DNA from: a virus | Strand: one strand, 5' to 3' | IMG/VR virus record: IMGVR_UViG_3300020172_000158 | Coordinates: 1 to 24,472 of that record | Length of the DNA stretch: 24,472 nucleotides | Part shown: one piece after another, positions 6,579 to 13,712 of the stretch | Position numbering within the stretch: the stretch's first letter is position 1 | Layout of the letters: the number at the start of each line of letters is the position of its first letter | The notes under the pieces: model-generated | Database searches by the model: none | The model's input: only the letters and a program-made list of their open reading frames with translations | Told to the model about the DNA's origin: nothing | Made by a program: the position numbers and the translations under genes

Positions 6579-7910
6579 TTACATAATGTTTACGACTTTG
6601 AAACCACGATAGTAAACATTGCTTGTTACATTGATTGCGCCGAGGTCTTGTGTTGTACCATTTGCGAATGGGTTTGCAACAATACCGTAACGAGTCTTGA
6701 AACCAATCTTTGGTTGGAAAGTATTGGTGTCAACAGCACGAACCATTTGGAGAGGAACGTATGGGCAGTAGAACAAACCTGCGTCATAAGCGTTACTACC
6801 TTTATAACCAACAACAGCAAACTCTGCAGTTGAAGAAGCGATAAAGTATGGATCAATGTAAACTTTCAAACGACCAAACATTGTACCAGCAAATGTGTTA
6901 CCAGTGTCATCAACTGTTAGGTTAACTTGACCTTGTAAAGCAGAATTGTAATCTAACAATCCAGCCATTGCAAATGCAGAAGCAACGTCTGAAGAACAAA
7001 TTACAACATTACCTTTACCACGACGGGTTTGTTTAGCAATTGTATTTGCTTCACGTTCGATTTGGAATGCCAAACCTTTGATCTTTTCAACCATCCAACG
7101 ACCGTTAGAATCTGTGTCAAGGTCAAATGTACCAGCACTTGTTGTACCGATTTGAGCACCAACTTTAGCAGAGTAGTAAATTGTGCGGAGAACTTCACGA
7201 TTGATCTCAGCAAGAATTTCTGCAGAAAGAATGTTTGCTAATTCTGTTTCAGCGTCAAGACCATGAACTGCTTTCAAGTCTTGTGCCAATTCCATTGAGT
7301 ATTCAGCTTTCAAAGCACGAGTCTTAGCAGATACAGTTACTTTCTCGATTGTGAAACCCATTTCAGCAGGTGTCAAATCTTCAGCAGTAGCAGTTGCCAT
7401 TGCAGTGCAAGCAGCAGCATTACCAGTAAATGTGTTACTGTTGTAAGCAGCATTGTATGTAACATTCAATCCGGTTTGTGCACCAGAAATACCAGCAAAA
7501 CCGGTGTTTGCTTCATTGTAGAATGCTTCGATACCAGATGCAGCAACATTGCGGTTTGTACCGTATGTTGAACGCATTGCAAAGATCAAGCCAGTAGGAC
7601 CAGTCATTGGTTGAACGCCACAGATATCGTAAGCGATCAAGTTAGGCAATGAACGGCGTACCAAACTGATAAGGATTGGATCAAAACCAGCAACTGGACC
7701 TTGTGCAGGAGCACCGCCACCAAAACCACCTGTACCAGCATTGTTGGTTACTACTTCGTTCATGATACCAGCTTCTTTGAGCATGGCTTGTTGTTGATTC
7801 TCAAGAACTAACGCTGTAACTGCTCTGCGATATGAATCCTTGATTGGGGCCAATTCTGAATGCTCAAGAACTGGTTGCCATTTCTTTTGTAGGTCTTCCG
7901 ATAGATACAT
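6579..7910 (-). CDS. 23: gp23-like major capsid protein
   Basis: Main head shell protein, HK97-like fold. Length 443 (T4 gp23 521, cyanophage versions shorter). The N terminus starts with a helical stretch (MYLSEDLQKKWQPVLEHSE), then a Gly/Ala-rich linker near residues 55-70. In T4 the equivalent leader is removed by the gp21 protease. After it comes the characteristic FDPILISLVRRSLPNLIAYD segment with GVQPMTGPTGLIFAMRS, typical of T4-type capsid proteins. The C-terminal third contains the FQPKIGFKTRYGIVANPFA stretch. AAAGGAG before the ATG at 7910 is a strong ribosome-binding site. There is no exact late box between gp22 and gp23, so it is probably transcribed from the gp22 promoter. Two hairpins follow the stop. 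No gp24 vertex gene is in view. Confidence 0.97.
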   Translation of the reverse strand: MYLSEDLQKKWQPVLEHSELAPIKDSYRRAVTALVLENQQQAMLKEAGIMNEVVTNNAGTGGFGGGAPAQGPVAGFDPILISLVRRSLPNLIAYDICGVQPMTGPTGLIFAMRSTYGTNRNVAASGIEAFYNEANTGFAGISGAQTGLNVTYNAAYNSNTFTGNAAACTAMATATAEDLTPAEMGFTIEKVTVSAKTRALKAEYSMELAQDLKAVHGLDAETELANILSAEILAEINREVLRTIYYSAKVGAQIGTTSAGTFDLDTDSNGRWMVEKIKGLAFQIEREANTIAKQTRRGKGNVVICSSDVASAFAMAGLLDYNSALQGQVNLTVDDTGNTFAGTMFGRLKVYIDPYFIASSTAEFAVVGYKGSNAYDAGLFYCPYVPLQMVRAVDTNTFQPKIGFKTRYGIVANPFANGTTQDLGAINVTSNVYYRGFKVVNIM

Positions 7911-7934
7911 TTAAATCTCCTTTGTTGTTATAAA

Positions 7935-8921
7935 TTATTTCTTACTTTTTGAAATTGCTTGCATGACGGAATTAACATAAGGATCTAATGATGCCTGTTG
8001 TTTTTCTGAACCGTCCTCTACCTGTTCATGTAGTTGGTCAGCATCAGCCTTTTTAACATTGCCTGATGGGAAGTAGTTTTCACGGATAGTTTCAAGTTTG
8101 GTTTTGTATTCGTCCTCTGTGGAGAATTCAACACCCTCTGCGAGTGATTTGATTTTTTCAACTTGAGTAGCGATCAACCCTTCGGTAACTGCATGGGTAA
8201 TTTCTTGTTTACGTGATTCAACCAATGACTTCTTGATTTCAATACCACGTTCGATTTCTTCGTTAAGTTGGCCTTCAAGTTCTTCAACTTTAGTAGCTAA
8301 CTCTTCTACCAAATCAACTTTGTCTGATGGAACATCAATGTAATGTTCTACAAATAGATTTTTAAGACCAGCAATAAAATCTTCTGTTAATTCAGCACGT
8401 AGACCTTTTTCGATTGCGATTTCATTGTCGGCAATCCATTGCTCTACAACATATGACAAGTAATCATTTACTTTTTCTGTCAAATCTGTTTTAACTGATT
8501 CTACTGCTTCTTCTAACATAGAAGCATAACGTGCTTCTGTTTCTTCTTCTAATTGTGTAATACGGTCTTGAACTCGTGCTTCAAAAATGGTTGTAACTTT
8601 TGATCTGAATTCTTCAGAAATTGCTGAGTCAGCAAACATTGCATCAATATCACTTGATACATCTAAAAATTCGCCTTCTACTTCTGTTTCTTCCATTTTA
8701 GAGGAAGCATCTGATGGTTTTGTTGTTGGTGCAGTTGCAGACTTAGCGCCTTTAGTTGCATCAATTTTGTGTGAATCATCATCTGGTTTTGCATTTTGTG
8801 GTGTAGGACCGCCCATATCAACTACGGTTGCACCCTCTGGTTTTTCCATAGGCATAGCGTTCTTTCCTTTGGTACCAGAAAGAATTTCGGCTGCTGCCTC
8901 AAAAAGTTTGTTTGTTGCCAT
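7935..8921 (-). CDS. 22: gp22-like prohead core scaffolding protein
   Basis: Main internal scaffold around which the T4-type prohead assembles, later degraded by gp21. 328 residues. It is highly acidic and mostly alpha-helical, with long Glu-rich coiled-coil-like segments in the middle (LVEELATKVEELEGQLNEEI and similar near residues 205-225) and a low-complexity, charged N-terminal third with Thr/Ala/Lys. The C terminus ends DPYVNSVMQAISKSKK, a short basic tail. Many Glu-containing sites could serve the gp21 protease. It lies between the protease and the capsid gene, as in T4. It has its own exact late promoter 22 bases upstream and the site AAAGGAG. Identity rests on position, size and composition more than on motifs. 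Confidence 0.9.
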   Translation of the reverse strand: MATNKLFEAAAEILSGTKGKNAMPMEKPEGATVVDMGGPTPQNAKPDDDSHKIDATKGAKSATAPTTKPSDASSKMEETEVEGEFLDVSSDIDAMFADSAISEEFRSKVTTIFEARVQDRITQLEEETEARYASMLEEAVESVKTDLTEKVNDYLSYVVEQWIADNEIAIEKGLRAELTEDFIAGLKNLFVEHYIDVPSDKVDLVEELATKVEELEGQLNEEIERGIEIKKSLVESRKQEITHAVTEGLIATQVEKIKSLAEGVEFSTEDEYKTKLETIRENYFPSGNVKKADADQLHEQVEDGSEKQQASLDPYVNSVMQAISKSKK

Positions 8922-8943
8922 TGAAAATCTCCTTTTGTTTATT

Positions 8944-8951
8944 TATTTATA
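8944..8951 (-). promoter_or_regulatory. Late promoter TATAAATA for gp22-gp23
   Basis: Exact late box on the minus strand (8951-8944). The predicted start is at 8938, giving a leader of about 16 bases with AAAGGAG before the gp22 ATG. It overlaps the gap after the gp21 start of the same strand arrangement and is the only exact late box upstream of the capsid gene. Confidence 0.8.
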
Positions 8952-8955
8952 ATAA

Positions 8956-9606
8956 TTAAAGTTTTGATAAAAAGTTTTCGAAGAGTCTCAATGAAACTTC
9001 TTCTATTTGCTTACTTGAGGCTTTTCTAATTTGCTTTCTTGAGTTATCAATGTCGATCTCTACGAAACGACCCTCAACAAATAGCCATTCTTTGCCTTCC
9101 ATAATACCATTTACAAATGCACCAGGTGCTGATGGATCTGCAACAATATCTGCTGCCGTAGCAAGACGAAAATCATCCTGCACAACATTGACACCCTCAT
9201 TATTAGCAACTAATGAACCCATACCTCTTGATGATACACCTAGACTAACACCCGAATCAATAAAGTTTTTAACAATATTACCATAAGGTGTTTCTAAGAT
9301 CATTGCTTTACCAATAAAAGTATTGCCTTCTTTAGTCAAACTAACAATTTTGTGTGATACTCTTTCTAAATTAATACTTGGAGTATCTGGATGTCCTAAC
9401 TCTCCTAAAGCACGATTGGTATTAATATACTCTTCAGTATATCTTTGAACTTCACGCTCTAGAATAGGCATCTTATAAATTCTTCTATTCTTATTTGGTT
9501 CTTCAGCAACTAAAAATCGTCCTTCAATGAACAATGATTTTTTGCCTGATTCATTGGATTCAGTAATATAGTTTACTGATTCAATATTCTCTCTAATTAG
9601 TTTCAT
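8956..9606 (-). CDS. 21: gp21-like prohead maturation protease
   Basis: Serine protease that matures the prohead by cutting capsid and core proteins after Glu. Length 216 (T4 212). The catalytic regions of the herpes-assemblin/T4 gp21 class are visible: His72 in RALGELGHPDTPSINLERVSH and Ser125 or Ser126 in GVSLGVSSRGMGSL. The N-terminal FIEGRFLVAEEPNKNRRIY strand is also typical. Which of the two serines is the nucleophile cannot be decided by eye. The start ATG at 9606 has AGGA eight to nine bases upstream. It follows three core or virion genes and precedes the scaffold gp22, the same place as in T4. Probably transcribed from the late promoter at 11430. Confidence 0.95.
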   Translation of the reverse strand: MKLIRENIESVNYITESNESGKKSLFIEGRFLVAEEPNKNRRIYKMPILEREVQRYTEEYINTNRALGELGHPDTPSINLERVSHKIVSLTKEGNTFIGKAMILETPYGNIVKNFIDSGVSLGVSSRGMGSLVANNEGVNVVQDDFRLATAADIVADPSAPGAFVNGIMEGKEWLFVEGRFVEIDIDNSRKQIRKASSKQIEEVSLRLFENFLSKL

Positions 9607-9620
9607 AGTAGTTATCCTGA

Positions 9621-9983
9621 TTAAGCAAATGCTTGGCTATAAACATCATTAGCATAGGTGGCATGTTTTGATAATTCCATAACGATTGATCCACCTGTTG
9701 CAATAGTGCATACTAAGTTTGCAGAAGAAGTATTTGATATTGCATGTGAAAATTCATCAAACTTCATTTCACCGCTATTGTATAAAGATAATACTTGTGG
9801 CCCACCTGTTCTTGAAATAGATATATAACCGTTTGTAGACCATGTAACTCTACGAATAGAAATATCTGTTACTGTTTCTTGAGTCGATGCTGAAAGACTA
9901 GCAGTGGTAACGGTATAAGTTGCCGGACTATCAGCACGAAAAATACTAGTACCTCTTTTAGAATTTGTTATTTCATATGGCAT
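9621..9983 (-). CDS. Small beta-rich protein, likely virion component
   Basis: 120 residues, no family recognised with confidence. Short alternating hydrophobic strands, many Ser and Thr, few charges, no signal peptide or membrane segment: the look of a small beta-sandwich or decoration-type virion protein. The ATG directly abuts the stop of the preceding gene (TAA then ATG), so it is translated with the core genes. It lies between the 68-like core gene and the gp21 protease, where T4 has no extra gene. A head decoration or core role is an inference from position only. Confidence 0.75.
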   Translation of the reverse strand: MPYEITNSKRGTSIFRADSPATYTVTTASLSASTQETVTDISIRRVTWSTNGYISISRTGGPQVLSLYNSGEMKFDEFSHAISNTSSANLVCTIATGGSIVMELSKHATYANDVYSQAFA

Positions 9984-10409
9984 TTACTTTATCCCCATTG
10001 AGTTGCGGCGGCGAATTGATTGCGATCTTTTCATCAATACTCTTTTAAGTTTCGCACGACCTTTTGTTTTCCAATATCTTTTTAACATTCTTGCTTTATG
10101 AATTCTTGCCGTAGCAGGAATTCGTTTAAGTGTATTACCTGAAATTCTATAACCTTTAACACCAGATTTTCGAATATTTCGTTGAACAATTATTCTATTC
10201 TTTTTGTTTCTACGAATCCTTCGTCTAATCTTTGTAATTCTTCCTAACTTAATGACATTTGCTTCATCCAATTCTACTTCTTCAAATGAACCTTCAGCAA
10301 CATATCTCTTTGCTTCTTCTAATCTCTTTTCAGTAATTTCATTTAGTTTTGCAAATATTAATTCTTTTGCTTCACTAAGTCTATTACTTAAAATTAAATC
10401 TATAATCAT
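9984..10409 (-). CDS. Highly basic core protein, gp68-like candidate
   Basis: 141 residues, the length of T4 gp68. Residues 1-50 are an amphipathic, acidic helix region (LSEAKELIFAKLNEITEKRLEEAK, then FEEVELDEAN). Residues about 55-141 are extremely rich in Arg and Lys (RRRIRRNKKNR, KRYWKTKGRAKLKR, RRRNSMGIK). A basic protein beside the acidic scaffold gp22 and the protease fits a prohead core component that packs with gp22, possibly also contacting DNA. It overlaps the stop of the preceding 274-residue gene by four bases (ATGA). Position and composition support the gp68 assignment, but I cannot align it residue by residue with T4 gp68, so the symbol is left open. Confidence 0.8.
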   Translation of the reverse strand: MIIDLILSNRLSEAKELIFAKLNEITEKRLEEAKRYVAEGSFEEVELDEANVIKLGRITKIRRRIRRNKKNRIIVQRNIRKSGVKGYRISGNTLKRIPATARIHKARMLKRYWKTKGRAKLKRVLMKRSQSIRRRNSMGIK

Positions 10410-11230
10410 TTGGCACGTTTAAAAGCAAAGTCTGCTGCTTTTTGAAAATGACCAGGACTCTTATGTACCATATCTGCAAACTTCTTTTTATTCTGGTCAT
10501 TCAATGCATTATGCACTTGTGTTAATGCCGATGCAGTAAAATGATCTACCTTACGTGTTTGACCTGAAGCAAACTTTACAGAACTTGCAGATTTATTAGA
10601 TACAATCTTATGTAGTGTATCCATAACTGCCTCTTCTAATTCTACTTCTTCAGATTGTGTAACTGCATCAACTGATTTATCATTTGAATATGGTATACTA
10701 AAATACTTTTTAAGTTTATCATTATAGTATAAAGCAATCTTAGTATCATCTGGATACAAACGAATTGCTTTTCTTTTCAATACCAATACATTAGGAGGAT
10801 CACCTTTAAGGTTATCTTCTTCTATAATTTCAAATTCTTCTTTAATCTTATCTTCATCATCACCAATATCTGGTGCATCTTGTCCAACTTTAATACGATG
10901 CGACCTTACTTTTTGTCCATTTGCACCAATTTTAAAATCTGATGTAGCAATAACACCTTCATCTAAATCTTCTCTTACTGCTCTACGTGCCTGTGAGAAG
11001 ATTTGTTTATTATTGGTAATAACATCTACCATTTTATTGAAGATGTTTTGAATGATTGCTCTATCAGCAGGAGAGAAATTTGGTTTATCTTCTTCCATTT
11101 TACCAAGAATTTTATGTAATCTTTGTATCTGTGCTTTGTTACCTAAACCAGCACGTACCAAAATATCAAACTTTGAATAGTCTGATTTTTCTTCTTCTAC
11201 GATTGATTTAAATTCTTGTAATGATTTCAT
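10406..11230 (-). CDS. Prohead-core region protein of unknown function, 274 residues
   Basis: Not confidently recognised. Residues 1-90 are helical (EEEKSDYSKFDILVRAG, KILGKMEEDKPNFSPADRAI). A mixed middle follows (residues 95-200), including an acidic patch and a beta-like VLVLKRKAIRLYPDDTKIALYYN stretch. A separate C-terminal helical segment (residues about 203-274) carries SSVKFASGQTRKVDHFTASAL and KKKFADMVHKSPGHFQKAADFA and ends basic. The C-terminal part looks like a small module that may recur in head genes of related phages. It lies between the 59-residue gp67-like gene and the basic core gene, so a scaffold or internal-head role is likely. The start at 11230 is two bases past the stop of the upstream gene. 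In T4 nothing of this size sits here. Confidence 0.8.
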   Translation of the reverse strand: MKSLQEFKSIVEEEKSDYSKFDILVRAGLGNKAQIQRLHKILGKMEEDKPNFSPADRAIIQNIFNKMVDVITNNKQIFSQARRAVREDLDEGVIATSDFKIGANGQKVRSHRIKVGQDAPDIGDDEDKIKEEFEIIEEDNLKGDPPNVLVLKRKAIRLYPDDTKIALYYNDKLKKYFSIPYSNDKSVDAVTQSEEVELEEAVMDTLHKIVSNKSASSVKFASGQTRKVDHFTASALTQVHNALNDQNKKKFADMVHKSPGHFQKAADFAFKRAK

Positions 11231-11231
11231 C

Positions 11232-11411
11232 TTACTCTGTTTCTGAGGTTTCTACTTCGGGTTGATTACCAAATAAAGAACTTGCAATTTCTTGTTTACG
11301 TCCTTCTAAATTCTCAAAAGCACGAGCGGCCAATAACTCTTCAAGTGCATCTTTAGCACCTACGTTATCTCCTTGACCTACTAAATCTATAAAATTTCTA
11401 ATCTGTTCCAT
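11232..11411 (-). CDS. 67: 59-residue gp67-like prohead core protein (small gene)
   Basis: A short gene easily missed. ATG at 11411-11409, stop TAA at 11234-11232. It begins MEQIRNFIDLVGQGDN and contains a helical core DALEELLAARAFENLEGRKQ followed by EIASSLFG, then an acidic tail ending TSETE. Small acidic proteins of this kind directly after the portal gene match T4 gp67, a core component of about 80 residues that is processed by gp21. The exact late box at 11430-11437 gives a 12-13-base leader with AAGGAG before this ATG, strong support that it is real. It starts the core operon down to gp21. The name is by position and pattern; T4 gp67 is longer. Confidence 0.8.
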   Translation of the reverse strand: MEQIRNFIDLVGQGDNVGAKDALEELLAARAFENLEGRKQEIASSLFGNQPEVETSETE

Positions 11412-11421
11412 AATATTCTCC

Positions 11422-13086
11422 TTATTTCATATTTATAACTTTGGAAAACTTTTCTACCTGTCTATCTAATTCAGGTGTTTCCGATTCATTTGAACCTTTA
11501 TCTGCAGTATTATCTACTGGTGGATATTGTTCTGGTGTTGCTTGTTCTTGATCTTGACCTTGATCTAATGGTTGTCCATCTGGTCCCATTTGAACAGGTG
11601 GTGGTTCATCATCAATTTGTTTTTGCATCTCTTCAATTTCTTCATCAGTCAAACGCAATATATTTTTCTTTACCCATTCTTGTGAATAATACTTACCAAC
11701 ATATGGTTCAACTAAATTAAGAATTGATAATCTTTGTTGAAGTAAATCTACTTCTTTTAATTCTACAAAATTATTATCTTTCTTGTAATCATAATATATA
11801 TCTTCTCTAAATTTATCCCACTCTTCTTCGGTACATACACCTTTCAAAGATAATTGAACACGTAATGCATGGTCAAATAATTGAGAAAACTTATTGCGAA
11901 GTCTATTAATAAACTTATTAAATCTTAATTCATCTCTAGTTAATTCAGTTGTTCTACCAATACCTGCTAAACCACCACCGTTTTGTTGATCCATTCTTGA
12001 ATATGGAACACTAAGTGATTGTAATAACTTCTTTTGAAAGTATTGAACATCTTCAATTTGACCAAGATTTTGTCCTGCAGGCAATGTTGTAATTTCTGTT
12101 CCTTTACCACCTTCTCTACGTGGTAACCAAAAATCTTCCAACATTGACATATGTTTACGATCATCTCTTAACTCACCAGTATTGGCATCATATACCATTT
12201 TGTTACGATACTTAACCATAACATCACGCATATACTGTTCTGCTTTACCTTTTGGTAAATTACCTACGTCAATATAAAATATTCTACGTTCTGGTGCTCT
12301 AGATAATCTATAGATAACTACAGCATCTTCAATCATTCTTAATTGATTGAGTGGTTTAATTGCTTTATGCAAATATGAAATAACAAAAGTATTCTTTGCA
12401 TCCATCAATCCAGAATTTACACTAACAATAGATTCTGGTGCAATTCTTAATCCTTGAGATACACCTGCAGTATAACTCTGTGTAATAGTACCACGGTCAT
12501 TAAACATATAGTATTCAGCAATAGACTGAATAATTTCTGCACCTGTTTTTGGATCTCTTCCTTTTTTAATCTCACGAATCTTTCTAATCTTTCGTGGATC
12601 AATATATCTTAATTCTTTGATACCATCTTTAGGTTTCTTTTCATCTAAAACAATTTGAAAGTAAATTCTACCATCAATATACCAGCGTTTGTAAAGATCA
12701 TCAGCAAGATTACTAAAGTTTAACATCTTTAGTATAGTATCAAATTCTTCTTGAATTTTCTTTTTAATTGAATCTGGTTGTTTAAGATTATCCATTACAA
12801 TATCAACAACTGTACCATCTTCATCATGTGTGATAGACTCATTAACAATTTCATTAATTGCCATTTCACATTCAGGATGATTTGCCATTTCTCTATAACG
12901 AGTAATTAACTCTAACTCATTTCTAACGGAACCTTCTAAATCTACATAGGTACCGTAGTGAGCATTTTGAGTGATGACAACCGCACCATCATCTTGATTT
13001 GGTGGTGTGAATGAAGGTTGTTCAGGTTTTTCGACCTGAACAACATCCTTATTTCCGAGTGTAAAACCGAATAACTTAATAGCCAC
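11422..13086 (-). CDS. 20: gp20-like portal protein
   Basis: Portal vertex protein: a dodecameric ring at one head vertex through which DNA is packaged and to which the neck attaches. Length 554 (T4 524). The characteristic T4-type segments are present: residues about 40-90 (AHYGTYVDLEGSVRNE, MAINEIVNES), the central DDLYKRWYIDGRIYFQI, and PAGQNLGQIEDVQYFQKKLL. The last 70 residues are a Gln/Pro/Glu-rich, low-complexity tail. The start is a GTG at 13086-13084 with AAAGGA upstream. No ATG fits, and MAIKLFGFTLG-type N termini are usual for this family. It follows a terminator after gp19, so its own transcription probably comes from a weak late box at 13103-13110 or from read-through. The last codons contain the late promoter for the next operon. 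Confidence 0.96.
   Translation of the reverse strand: MAIKLFGFTLGNKDVVQVEKPEQPSFTPPNQDDGAVVITQNAHYGTYVDLEGSVRNELELITRYREMANHPECEMAINEIVNESITHDEDGTVVDIVMDNLKQPDSIKKKIQEEFDTILKMLNFSNLADDLYKRWYIDGRIYFQIVLDEKKPKDGIKELRYIDPRKIRKIREIKKGRDPKTGAEIIQSIAEYYMFNDRGTITQSYTAGVSQGLRIAPESIVSVNSGLMDAKNTFVISYLHKAIKPLNQLRMIEDAVVIYRLSRAPERRIFYIDVGNLPKGKAEQYMRDVMVKYRNKMVYDANTGELRDDRKHMSMLEDFWLPRREGGKGTEITTLPAGQNLGQIEDVQYFQKKLLQSLSVPYSRMDQQNGGGLAGIGRTTELTRDELRFNKFINRLRNKFSQLFDHALRVQLSLKGVCTEEEWDKFREDIYYDYKKDNNFVELKEVDLLQQRLSILNLVEPYVGKYYSQEWVKKNILRLTDEEIEEMQKQIDDEPPPVQMGPDGQPLDQGQDQEQATPEQYPPVDNTADKGSNESETPELDRQVEKFSKVINMK
11430..11437 (-). promoter_or_regulatory. Late promoter TATAAATA for the prohead core operon
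   Basis: Exact box on the minus strand inside the last codons of gp20. The predicted start at 11424 gives a leader that begins almost at the ribosome-binding site (TAAGGAG) of the 59-residue gene. It serves the core genes and gp21. Confidence 0.75.
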
Positions 13087-13102
13087 TATTATTTCCTTTA
13101 TG

Positions 13103-13110
13103 TCATTATA
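13103..13110 (-). promoter_or_regulatory. Possible weak late promoter for gp20
   Basis: TATAATGA on the minus strand, six of eight late-box positions, immediately after the terminator at 13113-13139. The predicted start at 13097 falls just before AGGAAA, the gp20 ribosome-binding site, the same geometry as the late box at 11430. Without it gp20 would depend on read-through. Confidence 0.35.
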
Positions 13111-13112
13111 AA

Positions 13113-13139
13113 AAGTATAAGGAGAATCTCCCTATACTT
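13113..13139 (-). terminator. Intrinsic terminator after gp19
   Basis: Overlapping the gp19 stop codon, the minus strand forms a 12-base-pair stem (arms 13139-13128 and 13124-13113, one G-U pair) around a three-base loop, followed by a T-rich run (CTTTTTAT). It ends the sheath-tube transcript. The stem is AT-rich at its base, so read-through to gp20 is likely. Confidence 0.65.
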
Positions 13140-13683
13140 ATGCTACGCCATCCCTTAATGCATCCCACCATTGGTAGGTTAGGTTAACTGTGAATTCTTC
13201 AATTGTATCATTTGAACCCCAATCAACATCAATTGCGGACAAATCTGTTGGAAACACGCCAATGAAATTATATTCTTTTACAATATTTCCACTTTTACCA
13301 TATTGGCGAACTGCGGCATTTTGAGTATATCCTAATTGCCCTTGTGCTGCTGGATTACGAATGTTATTGTTGTGACTATTTAAACCATTCATCCAACGCT
13401 CAAAAGCATTACGGATAACAAAATCTTCATCATTGATAACTGTAACTGACCAATCAGCAAAGGTTCTGTTACCAGCAAATTTCAATTCACGTCCAAAATA
13501 CTGAACGGGAACTGAATTTACTGTTGAACCTGGCAATTGAGCAGTCTTACACATGAAACTAAATTTTCTACTTGCATTTCCAGGAATTGCCCAGAAAGGA
13601 AATTCCATTGATACTTCAAATAGATTTGGTCTTGCTCCATCTCCAACTAACTGAGAGCGGAACTCGTTTACATTAAAAGCCAT
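13138..13683 (-). CDS. 19: gp19-like tail tube protein
   Basis: Subunit of the inner tail tube, stacked as hexameric rings inside the sheath. Length 181 (T4 163). Typical segments: an N-terminal RPNLFEVSMEFPF strand, FSFMCKTAQLPGST, the FADWSVTVINDEDFVIRNAFERWM region, and the C-terminal YNFIGVFPTDLSAIDVDW followed by EFTVNLTYQWW. AGGAG before the ATG and a near-consensus late box overlapping the gp18 stop support the start. It follows gp18 by 27 bases, the order seen across T4-like phages, and is closed by a terminator. A paralogue lies at 5949-6482. Confidence 0.95.
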   Translation of the reverse strand: MAFNVNEFRSQLVGDGARPNLFEVSMEFPFWAIPGNASRKFSFMCKTAQLPGSTVNSVPVQYFGRELKFAGNRTFADWSVTVINDEDFVIRNAFERWMNGLNSHNNNIRNPAAQGQLGYTQNAAVRQYGKSGNIVKEYNFIGVFPTDLSAIDVDWGSNDTIEEFTVNLTYQWWDALRDGVA

Positions 13684-13704
13684 TTAATATTCTCCTATCT
13701 CTCT

Positions 13705-13712
13705 TATTTATT
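13705..13712 (-). promoter_or_regulatory. Near-consensus late promoter for gp19
   Basis: AATAAATA on the minus strand, seven of eight late-box positions, overlapping the gp18 stop. The predicted start at 13699 gives a leader of about 15 bases with AGGAG before gp19. Tube protein is needed in large amounts, so a separate start would make sense. Confidence 0.4.

Noticed and set aside
7925-7932. TATAACAA as a late promoter for gp23
   Set aside because: Six of eight positions at best, and the predicted start would cut off the strong AAAGGAG ribosome-binding site.
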